The notes under the pieces were generated by a model. It saw only the letters and a list, made by a program, of their open reading frames with translations, ran no database searches and had not been told where the DNA came from. Both the position numbers and the translations under genes were made by a program. Below, piece after piece: positions 16,044 to 23,509 of a stretch of 64,000 nt of DNA. How positions within the stretch are numbered: the first letter of the stretch is position 1; every line of letters starts with the position of its first letter. Source of the DNA: Desulforamulus ferrireducens (lineage in GTDB: Bacteria; Bacillota; Desulfotomaculia; Desulfotomaculales; Desulfotomaculaceae); NCBI RefSeq assembly GCF_002005145.1, contig NZ_CP019698.1, positions 1,860,001-1,924,000 of the forward strand, read 5' to 3'.

Positions 16044-17228
16044 TTACGGGCAAGCTATCAGACGCCTGGACCACAGGCACTCGGCACAAGATGGATTGTT
16101 ACCCCAACAGTCTGATTCATTGGTATCGGTATAGGAACAACCGTCTACATATTTGCAGTCGGTGCAAGAGGGGAATTTAAAATCTTTTAGCTTGCTGCGG
16201 AAATTTACATAGGCCAAGTCTGTCCAGATCTCACCCAGTGTTGATTCGTTGACATTACCCAGGTAAAAAGGATACATCTCCTTTTTACGCCCGTAGATAT
16301 AACAATGGTAGGCGTGCATCAGGGCATAGCAGGGGGCTACCTCGCCCCGGTAGGTGATGGTGGCGGCCTTATCCTCTACAAATTTGCACTGGCGATCTGT
16401 GCGTATTTTCATATAAGGCATCTTGGCATGCACATTAACCAAAATGGTGTCTTTGCCGTGGTCTAACTGAGTGTCGTCCAGGTCGTAAAGGATTTCATCT
16501 TTCATTTCTTCGTTATAAGGCAATACGTTGGTAACAATCACCTGACGGGCCTTTAATTCCAGGGATAGACGAATGAGTTTTGCCAGTTTATGAAAGTTTT
16601 TCTTCATGGCCACAAACTCAATTCCTAGCTCTGGTAGCTTGCTTTTGGCCTTCTCTTTGGCAGTGTTTAATGCTTTAATATTGTCCACTACCGGAGCAAA
16701 ATCTGTCTGGCGTATTAGGTTATATTCTTCTTCGTCAGGGCCATCTAAGGAGATAAAAATAGCATCCAAAGGTAGCTTGATTAGCTTTTCAATATTCTCT
16801 GGAGAGAGGAGGGAACCGTTAGTAATCATCTCTACCCGTAGTCCTATAGATTTTACCGCCCGAAGCATATCAAAAATGCGGGGGTGACTCATGGGCTCAC
16901 CAAAACCACCGAAATGAACCGTTTCTAACTCCGGCAATTCCTGCATTTGAGCCAGCAGCCGTTCAAAGGTGGTCCACTCCATTTTACCCTGATCATCCTG
17001 CCAGGAATTGCGAATGCAGGTAGTACAGGCAAAATTGCAAAGAGTAGTTACTTCAATATACAGTTTTTTAATATCACGTCGCATAGGGATAATTTTATAG
17101 CCCTCCTCAATAGGCAATAGCAGGGCTTCGGTGGCTTGCTCATTGGGAAATAGACTGCGGTATTCCTCAAGCCTGATTTTAGTTCCCCCGTTCAGGTTCA
17201 TTTTCGAATGAGTGTTAATTTTATTCAA
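16044..17228 (-). CDS. Radical SAM/SPASM protein, probable tungsten-cofactor oxidoreductase maturase
   Basis: 394 aa. The radical-SAM cluster motif CNFACTTC lies near residues 63-70, followed by FGGFGEPMSHP and the glycine-rich SAM-binding elements. The C-terminus is a cysteine-rich SPASM-like domain (FPSCTDCKYVDGC, DCWGNNPSCAECLWSR). This tail resembles maturases annotated with aldehyde ferredoxin oxidoreductase-type tungsten enzymes (TIGR04317). No tungsten oxidoreductase gene lies in the window, so either it is encoded elsewhere or the protein has another client. It lies convergent with arsM and downstream of acr3 but is separated from both by hairpins. Confidence 0.72.
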   Translation of the reverse strand: MNKINTHSKMNLNGGTKIRLEEYRSLFPNEQATEALLLPIEEGYKIIPMRRDIKKLYIEVTTLCNFACTTCIRNSWQDDQGKMEWTTFERLLAQMQELPELETVHFGGFGEPMSHPRIFDMLRAVKSIGLRVEMITNGSLLSPENIEKLIKLPLDAIFISLDGPDEEEYNLIRQTDFAPVVDNIKALNTAKEKAKSKLPELGIEFVAMKKNFHKLAKLIRLSLELKARQVIVTNVLPYNEEMKDEILYDLDDTQLDHGKDTILVNVHAKMPYMKIRTDRQCKFVEDKAATITYRGEVAPCYALMHAYHCYIYGRKKEMYPFYLGNVNESTLGEIWTDLAYVNFRSKLKDFKFPSCTDCKYVDGCSYTDTNESDCWGNNPSCAECLWSRRLIACP

Positions 17229-17430
17229 GGGTGTACACTCCTAACTTGCCTGATAGTAATGTTATAAGGTAAAGTCATTAATCAAAATTAAATATGGTAA
17301 CTTTATATAACATATAACTAGTTAGCTATGAGGATGGGTTGCTGTGAACCGGTATGAAGTATCTATAAAAATCCTGCTGTACCTGTGTAAACCTGTGATA
17401 TAATCGGTGATTGCCAAGCTAAGGAAATGA

Positions 17431-17474
17431 AAACCCGGAAGGAACTGAGTAAGGTTCCTTTCCAGGTTTGTATT
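17431..17474. terminator. Hairpin terminator between acr3 and the radical-SAM gene
   Basis: AAACCCGGAAGGAAC (17431-17445) pairs imperfectly with GTTCCTTTCCAGGTTT (17454-17469), followed by GTATTTTTTT on the plus strand. The U-tract on the minus strand (GGGTTTTC) is weaker, but position just after the acr3 stop fits termination of acr3. Confidence 0.7.
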
Positions 17475-17486
17475 TTTTTAAGAGCT

Positions 17487-18539
17487 TTATTTCACCGCAC
17501 CACTGGCAGTGAAGTATTTCTTCTTAAAGCCCAAAGCCACACTGACTAAGGCAATCATCACAGGCACCTCGATTAGAGGGCCAATCACCGCAGCAAAGGC
17601 AGCACCAGATTCGATGCCGAAGATAGCTACTGCCACTGCAATAGCCAGCTCAAAGTTGTTGCTGGCGGCGGTAAAGGCCAGAGTGGTGCTTTGGCCGTAG
17701 TTGACACAGCTTTGCTTGCTTATAAAGAAAGACAGGAAGAACATAATGGTAAAGTAAATTAAGAGAGGGATAGAAATTCGTACCACATCCATAGGCAGCT
17801 CGATGATATATTTACCCTTCAAGGAAAACATAATCACGATGGTAAACAGTAGGGCAATCAGTGCCAGGGGGCTGATGCGAGGAACAAATTCCTTTTCATA
17901 CCACTCTTTACCCTTACGGGGCAGCAATATAGCCCTGGTCAACATACCACCGACAAAGGGAATACCCAGGTAAATCAGGACACTCTTAGCTACTTCGCCC
18001 ATGGAAACATGAACTTCAATCGCTTCCATGCCCAGCCAACCAGGTACTAGGGTAATAAAGAAGTATGCATAAATGGAGTAGAAGACCATTTGGAAAATTG
18101 AGTTCACCGCTAGCAGGGCGGCTGCGTACTCGTTATCCCCTTTGGCTAAATCGTTCCAGACAATGACCATTGCAATACAACGGGCTAAGCCAATTAAAAT
18201 AAGTCCAATCATATAATCAGGATAATCCCTTAGGAAAATGATAGCTAGAATAAACATCAGAGTGGGTCCGATAACCCAGTTTTGTATGAGGGACAGACCC
18301 ATCACTTTGGTGTTGTTAAAGGCCTTGCCCATTTCTTCATACTTCACTTTCGCTAGGGGTGGGTACATCATAACAATAAGGCCGACAGCAATGGGAATGG
18401 AGGTAGTACCAATAGACATCGTATCCAGCCAATCAGCAATACCTGGAAACACATAACCCAGACCAACTCCTACAGCCATCGCTAAAAAAATCCATAGCGT
18501 TAAATACCGGTCTAGGGTAGACAGTCTTTTTTCTGCCAT
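17487..18539 (-). CDS. acr3: Arsenite efflux transporter, Acr3 family
   Basis: Start taken at the ATG at 18539 (350 aa), 11 bases after AAGGAG; a GTG four codons upstream overlaps that site. Ten hydrophobic segments. Acr3 features: [16 protein letters not shown] with the conserved cysteine of the fourth span, and PAVITYF-like later spans replaced here by [19 protein letters not shown]. It expels As(III), driven by the proton gradient. Its stop is 17487 and the ArsR3 gene lies 15 bases upstream in the same direction, so the two form an operon under the palindrome at 18942. Confidence 0.93.
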   Translation of the reverse strand: MAEKRLSTLDRYLTLWIFLAMAVGVGLGYVFPGIADWLDTMSIGTTSIPIAVGLIVMMYPPLAKVKYEEMGKAFNNTKVMGLSLIQNWVIGPTLMFILAIIFLRDYPDYMIGLILIGLARCIAMVIVWNDLAKGDNEYAAALLAVNSIFQMVFYSIYAYFFITLVPGWLGMEAIEVHVSMGEVAKSVLIYLGIPFVGGMLTRAILLPRKGKEWYEKEFVPRISPLALIALLFTIVIMFSLKGKYIIELPMDVVRISIPLLIYFTIMFFLSFFISKQSCVNYGQSTTLAFTAASNNFELAIAVAVAIFGIESGAAFAAVIGPLIEVPVMIALVSVALGFKKKYFTASGAVK

Positions 18540-18554
18540 ATGCCCAAACACTCC

Positions 18555-18926
18555 TTACTCATCTTTTTCACAAATGGATCTCTTTAGACCCATCAATTCA
18601 CAATAATTGGGGTTTTCCCGCAAGGCCGAGGGCTTATTTTCAGACATAGCAAAACGACGTAATTCCCCTAGATGATTATTCACTAACGAATAAGTATGAT
18701 TTAATCCGCAGGTATTGAGGGTGTATAACACCAATTTTCCATGTTTTACACTCTCTACTAAATTTGCCTGACGTAAAATTTTTAAATGATGCGATACGGC
18801 AGGTTGGGAGAGATTTAAACCTTGCATAATTTCACATACACTTAATTCATGCCCGGATAACATTTTCAAGATATTCAGCCGATTGATATCACCCAGGGCT
18901 TTATAGCAATTTACTAACTGTTCCAT
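18555..18926 (-). CDS. arsR: ArsR-family metalloregulator 3
   Basis: 123 aa, first gene of the arsR3-acr3 operon. Winged helix with DINRLNILKMLSGHELSVCEI and SQPAVSHHLKILRQANLV. The usual ELCVC motif has only its second cysteine (Cys 31; the first is Ser 29), while the extended C-terminus carries Cys in NPNYCELM and RSICEK. The metal site is therefore probably of a different type, using C-terminal thiols as in some actinobacterial or acidophile ArsR proteins. A perfect palindrome lies 15 bases upstream of the start. Confidence 0.9.
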   Translation of the reverse strand: MEQLVNCYKALGDINRLNILKMLSGHELSVCEIMQGLNLSQPAVSHHLKILRQANLVESVKHGKLVLYTLNTCGLNHTYSLVNNHLGELRRFAMSENKPSALRENPNYCELMGLKRSICEKDE

Positions 18927-18941
18927 TATTCACCACCTTAT

Positions 18942-18961
18942 ATATTTAAATTTTTAAATAT
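18942..18961 (-). promoter_or_regulatory. Perfect 20-bp palindrome, ArsR3 operator
   Basis: ATATTTAAATTTTTAAATAT is a perfect 9-2-9 palindrome starting 16 bases before the arsR3 start codon. ArsR/SmtB proteins bind AT-rich imperfect 12-2-12-type palindromes, so this fits autoregulation of arsR3-acr3. TATAAT-like boxes lie just upstream on the minus strand (18969-18995). Confidence 0.75.
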
Positions 18962-19009
18962 GATGAAATTATTATATAACTATATTATTATATAAGCAAC
19001 CCATATGCT

Positions 19010-19072
19010 AAACAGGTATTCAGTGGCCACCGGGTACAAATATCCATAAATTCAGATAAGAAGCGCATATAA
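19010..19072 (+). pseudogene. Remnant of a second cstA, last 21 codons
   Basis: The stretch reads KQVFSGHRVQISINSDKKRI-stop, against KQVFSAHRGQISITPAKKRM-stop at the end of the intact cstA. Counted by eye, 11 of 64 aligned bases differ and there are no gaps. Nothing upstream of 19009 resembles cstA. It lies in the same orientation as cstA, on the far side of the arsenic genes. Confidence 0.85.
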
Positions 19073-19127
19073 GTGGAGTATTTGGGGAGAGGATAGATGC
19101 TTGTTGAATTCATAGAAATAAAAGGGT

Positions 19128-19168
19128 AGAGGGCTTAACCCAATAATATTAAAAGGATTAAACCCTCT
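19128..19168. repeat. Dispersed hairpin repeat, copy 2 (imperfect)
   Basis: AGAGGGCTTAACCC (19128-19141) and GGATTAAACCCTCT (19155-19168) form an imperfect stem around AATAATATTAAAA. The loop, the stem ends and the following AATTTTCATCTAG(C/T)TAACAT match the perfect copy at 6325-6366. Confidence 0.7.
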
Positions 19169-19438
19169 TGGCAATTTTCATCTAGTTAACATAAATACCC
19201 ATATGAACATTATTTTAGCACTTAAGGTTTTATATTTTTAGTCTGCTGAAAAGGTACGATTCATATGAAGCATATACAACCTCTTAGAATTAACGTACTA
19301 GTTTGTTAACTAATATGTATTTAACCGTTTGCAATCATTTCTTTGCTAGCTAATACCCTGGCTTATACATAAAGAATACCCGGCAGTACAAGTCTCGGTC
19401 TGACAGGCTTTACAATATTACATATGGGTAGAACCCGT

Positions 19439-19657
19439 CTAAACATAAGGAGCGCAGAGAAGCAAAATCAGTACCAAAACACCAAACAACAGGTCCAGCG
19501 TGAGTACGCGAGTTATTGACCGATGCACCATGGATTCCACAAAGAAAAATCCTGTCAGAAAGATTAAAGGCAATACCAAAGCGCCTAGCAGTAGTTCAAT
19601 ATGTTGCCCGTTTATATTAGTGCAGAAAGGAGCCCCCTCCGAGCCTTTGCCGGTCAT
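19439..19657 (-). CDS. Small two-span membrane protein, unknown
   Basis: 72 aa. Two hydrophobic segments (about 22-42 and 52-70) separated by SMVHRSITR; the N-terminus has GKGSEGAPFC. I do not recognise the family. There is no Shine-Dalgarno before the ATG at 19657, so the start or even expression is uncertain. A degraded copy exists at 6095-6281, in both cases preceded by the same GTTAACATAATATGTA block. That conservation upstream suggests a real promoter or a duplicated unit. Confidence 0.5.
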   Translation of the reverse strand: MTGKGSEGAPFCTNINGQHIELLLGALVLPLIFLTGFFFVESMVHRSITRVLTLDLLFGVLVLILLLCAPYV

Positions 19658-19741
19658 AAGTTAACATAATATGTATTATCGGAACCAATATAATTTATTA
19701 ATTGACCTACTTCCCTGGCTAAGGTCAAAAAAACAATAAAA

Positions 19742-19783
19742 AAGCCGGTTTCATATTGTATCTAAGTACTTTGAAACCAGCTT
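19742..19783 (-). terminator. Terminator after menG
   Basis: AAGCCGGTTTCA (19742-19753) pairs with TGAAACCAGCTT (19772-19783) with one mismatch. Read on the minus strand it is followed by TTTTTTATTG, shortly after the menG stop. Confidence 0.85.
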
Positions 19784-19795
19784 ATTAATCAATCT

Positions 19796-20509
19796 TCATT
19801 TTTTCGGCTTAGTTCCCATATGCATGGCAGCCACACCGCCATCATAAGACTTTATCTTGATATCCACCAGCCCTGCCTGGCGGAACAATTCTGCTAGCTC
19901 CTCCCTACCGGGGAAGTCCTTGGCGGATTCCTGCAGCCAGGAATATTGCCCATACTTATTGGCCAGCATCTTTCCTAAGAGAGGCATAATATACTTGAAA
20001 TAAGCATAGTATAATTGCCTAAATACTGGGGTAGTTGGTTGAGATGTCTCCAGACAAACAATCTTACCGCCGGGTTTTGCAACCCTGTGCATTTCTTTAA
20101 GAACCTGCAAGTAATCAGGAACATTACGCAAACCAAATCCGATGGTAACAAAGTCAAAACTATTATCAGCAAAGGGAAGTTCCATGGCGTTTCCCTGAAC
20201 CAACTCTATGTTGGTTATACCCTTGGCCTTTATCTTCTCCTTCCCTACCGCTAACATATTTTGGCTAAAGTCCAGACCATATACCTTCCCTGTAGCACCA
20301 ACTTTTTCAGCCATGGCAATGGCCCAATCTGCAGTACCACAGCAGACGTCCAGAGCATGCTGTCCCTGTTGCACATTCATACGGCGCATGGTATCCTTGC
20401 GCCAAGCCTTGTGTCGCTTAAAACTAATTACCGAGTTCATTACATCGTATTTACTTGCAATGTCCTGAAAGACACTGTAAACCCGTTCCTCTTTAGATTG
20501 TTTACTCAA
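19796..20509 (-). CDS. menG: Demethylmenaquinone methyltransferase
   Basis: 237 aa SAM-dependent C-methyltransferase for the last step of menaquinone synthesis. UbiE/MenG signatures: [37 protein letters not shown] (SAM motif I), [28 protein letters not shown] start, seven bases after GAGGGG. Menaquinone is the electron carrier for the succinate dehydrogenase encoded at 34.5-37.7 kb. It has its own terminator and no operon partner here. Confidence 0.93.
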   Translation of the reverse strand: MSKQSKEERVYSVFQDIASKYDVMNSVISFKRHKAWRKDTMRRMNVQQGQHALDVCCGTADWAIAMAEKVGATGKVYGLDFSQNMLAVGKEKIKAKGITNIELVQGNAMELPFADNSFDFVTIGFGLRNVPDYLQVLKEMHRVAKPGGKIVCLETSQPTTPVFRQLYYAYFKYIMPLLGKMLANKYGQYSWLQESAKDFPGREELAELFRQAGLVDIKIKSYDGGVAAMHMGTKPKK

Positions 20510-20594
20510 AAGCTACCCCTCTTCCACTGTATAAACTAGATATTTTTAGCACGTACAATTAGTTTAGCCCCACATAAATAAAACAAATTAATCT

Positions 20595-21008
20595 TTATAA
20601 ATCATAATCCCCCGCTGCCTCTGGCTGGTAAAGCAATTTTTCCACCTTCAATTTTACCACACCATCAGGAACCTTCCATTCCAGTACATCACCTATGCGA
20701 TATCCTAGGATTGCCGTGCCCACAGGTGCTAATACGGAAATCTTATCATTTAGTAAATCAGCTTCTTCTGGATAAACCAGAGTGTAGATCATTTCTTCTC
20801 CATTATCTAAATCTTTTAATAGCACCTTTGAATTCATGGTAATAACATCAGCGGGCACTTCCTGCGATGTTACAATGTTAGCCCTATCCAATTCCTGTTC
20901 TAAATTAATTAGATATTCCTTGTTACCAGTACTAAATTCCTTTTCTTTATCTATTAATTTTTTTAGCCTTTTTTGATCCTTATCTGTGATAAAGATATTT
21001 CTAGACAT
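20595..21008 (-). CDS. rnk: Rnk-like, GreA/GreB C-terminal domain protein
   Basis: 137 aa, ATG after GAGGAG. N-terminal short helical part (DKDQKRLKKLIDKEKEF) and C-terminal GreA/GreB FKBP-like domain with VPADVITMNSKVLLKDLDNGEE, LVYPEEAD and APVGTAILGYRIGDVLEWKVP. The length equals that of Rnk (regulator of nucleoside diphosphate kinase), which binds RNA polymerase in place of Gre factors but lacks the long acidic coiled coil, so it should not stimulate transcript cleavage. Confidence 0.85.
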   Translation of the reverse strand: MSRNIFITDKDQKRLKKLIDKEKEFSTGNKEYLINLEQELDRANIVTSQEVPADVITMNSKVLLKDLDNGEEMIYTLVYPEEADLLNDKISVLAPVGTAILGYRIGDVLEWKVPDGVVKLKVEKLLYQPEAAGDYDL

Positions 21009-21307
21009 ACTAAGACAACTCCTCTTCTCTTAAAAATCATAAAGATACAGCGACTATCAACAAAAGGATAGTCGCCGATACATAATTTGTTTATTTAGTG
21101 GGATAAACTTATATGTCCTAATTATATTAAATATTTCAATTTAAGTAAAGATAACCCGATTTTTTAATTATACCCTTTATTCGACTAAATATGACATTTT
21201 AATCCAACAGGCACCGTGGTAATATGAAATATAATAGAACTATATGTCGAAAAAATTTGTTATAATCCAAGTGACAAAGTAGTTCATTTTAAACGGAGTG
21301 ATTAAAC
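21009..21307. promoter_or_regulatory. Divergent region between rnk and buk
   Basis: On the rnk side a small hairpin, GCGACTATC (21050-21058) with GATAGTCGC (21067-21075), could lie in the leader. On the buk side TGTTATAAT (21258-21266) is an extended -10 element, about 40 bases before the start. No recognisable operator. Confidence 0.5.
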
Positions 21308-22372
21308 TTGCTAATTTTAGCCATTAATCCAGGCTCAACATCCACAAAAGTTGCTGTTTATCACAATGAGGACTGTTTGTGGAAAGAAGTCATCAATCAC
21401 CCAGACCAAGATATTCGTAACTTTGCCAAAATAACTGATCAGTATCCCTATCGATTGGCAACAATTTTGTCTGTCCTCCAACAAAAAGGATATCAGTTAG
21501 AACAGTTCAATGCTATCGTTGGCCGGGGCGGTTTATTAAATCCTATTCCCGGTGGTACTTACCTGGTGGACGAGTATTTGGTTAACCAGTCATACAACGC
21601 CCCAGGTGGAGAACACGCCTCTAATCTGGGTGCCATTTTAGCCTATCACTTAGCAAAGTCAGTTAATATCCCATCTTATATTGTTGATCCAGTGGCTGTG
21701 GATGAGATGGCACCGGTGGCGCGCCTATCCGGTCTCCCTGAATTGCCACGCAGGAGTCGGTCTCACGCACTCAATGCAAAGGCAGTAGCTCGTAAGGTGG
21801 CACGTAAGCTTGGTAAAGCCTACGAAGATGTAAATCTTATCATAGCCCATTTAGGCGGTGGTATTTCGGTAACTCCTCACCACCGGGGTCGAATGATCGA
21901 TGTTAACGATGCCAACTGTGAAGGCCCCTTCTCTCCGGAACGCAGTGGTACACTGCCCACGGCGGACTTAATAAAACTATGTTATTCCGGTAAATATACC
22001 GAACAGGAAATGCTCACAAAGGTTCTTAAAGAAGCAGGTCTGTATGCTTACTTGGGCACTAAAGATGTCCGCGAAATAGAAAAGCGCATGTCTGAAGGAG
22101 ATACCGAGGCTAAATTAGCTCTGGAGGCAATGTGTTACCAGGTGGCTAAAGAAATCGGAGCCATGTCCACAGCACTATTTGGCATTGTAGATGGCATAGT
22201 CCTGACAGGCGGTCTGGCCCACTCAAGTTTTATTACTACTGAAATTTCCCGTCGGGTTTCCTTCATCGCACCGGTTACTGTAGTTCCCGGTGAGGAAGAA
22301 ATGGAAGCACTCGCCCTAGGCGCCTTAAGGGTATTAAGAAAAGTTGAGGAAGCTAAAACATATCGAGCCTAG
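21308..22372 (+). CDS. buk: Butyrate kinase
   Basis: 354 aa acetokinase-family enzyme: butyryl phosphate + ADP to butyrate + ATP (or a branched-chain analogue). The N-terminal phosphate-binding motif ILAINPGSTSTKVAVY, the central LIIAHLGGGISVTPHHRGRMIDVND and GIVLTGGLAHSSFI are diagnostic. TTG start, after CGGAGTG. The ptb gene follows 38 bases later, so the pair interconverts butyryl-CoA (or isobutyryl/isovaleryl-CoA) and the acid. Many organisms have ptb first. Confidence 0.95.
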   Translation: MLILAINPGSTSTKVAVYHNEDCLWKEVINHPDQDIRNFAKITDQYPYRLATILSVLQQKGYQLEQFNAIVGRGGLLNPIPGGTYLVDEYLVNQSYNAPGGEHASNLGAILAYHLAKSVNIPSYIVDPVAVDEMAPVARLSGLPELPRRSRSHALNAKAVARKVARKLGKAYEDVNLIIAHLGGGISVTPHHRGRMIDVNDANCEGPFSPERSGTLPTADLIKLCYSGKYTEQEMLTKVLKEAGLYAYLGTKDVREIEKRMSEGDTEAKLALEAMCYQVAKEIGAMSTALFGIVDGIVLTGGLAHSSFITTEISRRVSFIAPVTVVPGEEEMEALALGALRVLRKVEEAKTYRA

Positions 22373-22410
22373 TTTGGTAGGACACTCAATTTTAGATAGG
22401 AGTGTTGTCG

Positions 22411-23355
22411 GTGCAGTATAAAAATTTTAGCCAAATACTAGAAGCTGTTAAGAGTTTACCCAAGCTAAGAATCAGTGTAGCCAATGCCCAGGACGAAAAG
22501 GTGTTAGCAGCTTTGAAAATAGCTATGCAGGAAGACTTCGTGGAACCGGTGTTGGTGGGAACCCGCAGTGAAATTGAAAGAAAGGCCTGGCAGGTAGGCT
22601 TTGATTTAAAGGACATTGATATTTGGGAAGCAGATGCTCTGGGAGCGCCGGAAGTAGCCGTAAAACTGGTCCGCTGCGATTTTTGCCAGGTATTGATGAA
22701 AGGACTTGTCAATAGCAGCACCTTCCTGAAGGCGGTCTTAAATGGTGAGTGGGGCTTGCGGACAGGAAAAACCCTCAGTCATTTGGGGGTTTACGAGATA
22801 CATGGCTTTGATCGTCTGATTTTTTTAACCGACGGTGGTCTAAATATTGCTCCGGATCTGGAAACAAAGAAACAAATTTGTCAGAACGCCATAGACTTTG
22901 CCCATTCACTGGGCATAACCTTGCCGAAAGTTGCGGTCCTCTCTGCCAATGAGCAAGTTAATCCCAAAATGCCAGTAACCTTGGAGGCTCAGCAAATTGC
23001 CCAAATGGCTCAAAGGGGTGAAATATCAGGTGCTCTGGTTGACGGGCCCCTGGCCTTGGATATCGCCATTAACAAAGAAGCAGCAGAACACAAGGGTATT
23101 AAAAGTCCCGTGGCCGGACAGGCAGATATTCTTTTGGTACCTAACATCGAGGCGGGTAATCTATTAGGAAAATCTATTACCTATTTTGCCGGTGGCTTAA
23201 TGGCTGGTGTCGTATTAGGTGCCGGTGCCCCCATTGTGCTACCCTCCCGTGCCGATACCCCTCAGGGTAAACTGTTATCACTGGCTCTTGCTTGCCTGGC
23301 TAAACACGGTATGGATAACAAAGACAAGCTTCAACGCAGACAAATAATTTGGTAA
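22411..23355 (+). CDS. ptb: Phosphate butyryltransferase
   Basis: 314 aa from the GTG at 22411, eight bases after AGGAG; a GTG at 22402 overlaps that site and is less likely. Phosphate acetyl/butyryl-transferase family: KVLAALKIAMQEDFVEPVLVG, VLMKGLVNSSTFLKAVLN, SHLGVYEIHGFDRLIFLTDGGLNIAP, GALVDGPLALDIAIN, QADILLVPNIEAGN. Converts butyryl-CoA + Pi to butyryl phosphate. Acts with buk upstream; no branched-chain dehydrogenase genes are nearby. Confidence 0.95.
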   Translation: MQYKNFSQILEAVKSLPKLRISVANAQDEKVLAALKIAMQEDFVEPVLVGTRSEIERKAWQVGFDLKDIDIWEADALGAPEVAVKLVRCDFCQVLMKGLVNSSTFLKAVLNGEWGLRTGKTLSHLGVYEIHGFDRLIFLTDGGLNIAPDLETKKQICQNAIDFAHSLGITLPKVAVLSANEQVNPKMPVTLEAQQIAQMAQRGEISGALVDGPLALDIAINKEAAEHKGIKSPVAGQADILLVPNIEAGNLLGKSITYFAGGLMAGVVLGAGAPIVLPSRADTPQGKLLSLALACLAKHGMDNKDKLQRRQIIW

Positions 23356-23445
23356 CAGACTGGAGATAACTGTCAATAATTAGCTAAGGATTGAGTAGAA
23401 ATTATTTGAAAACCTATGGTTTTGTCCTCAATTGAGCAAATTGTA

Positions 23446-23472
23446 TCAAGGTATATAAAAATTATCCGATAT
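23446..23472 (+). promoter_or_regulatory. Candidate sigma-D (sigma-28) promoter before fapA
   Basis: CCGATAT (23466-23472) matches the B. subtilis sigma-D -10 exactly and TCAA (23446-23449) matches three of four bases of its -35 with a 16-base spacer. It lies about 38 bases before the fapA start. Confidence 0.4.
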
Positions 23473-23509
23473 TGTAAGTAAATATGTAATTCAGGGAGGA
23501 GGTAATAAT

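Larger units (their letters stand above)
18927..19438. other. Gene-poor stretch with operator, cstA remnant and hairpin repeat
   Basis: Contains the arsR3 promoter and operator, a decayed cstA 3' end (19010-19072) and the second copy of the hairpin repeat (19128-19168). From about 19200 to 19438 I see no further gene or clear signal. Confidence 0.6.
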
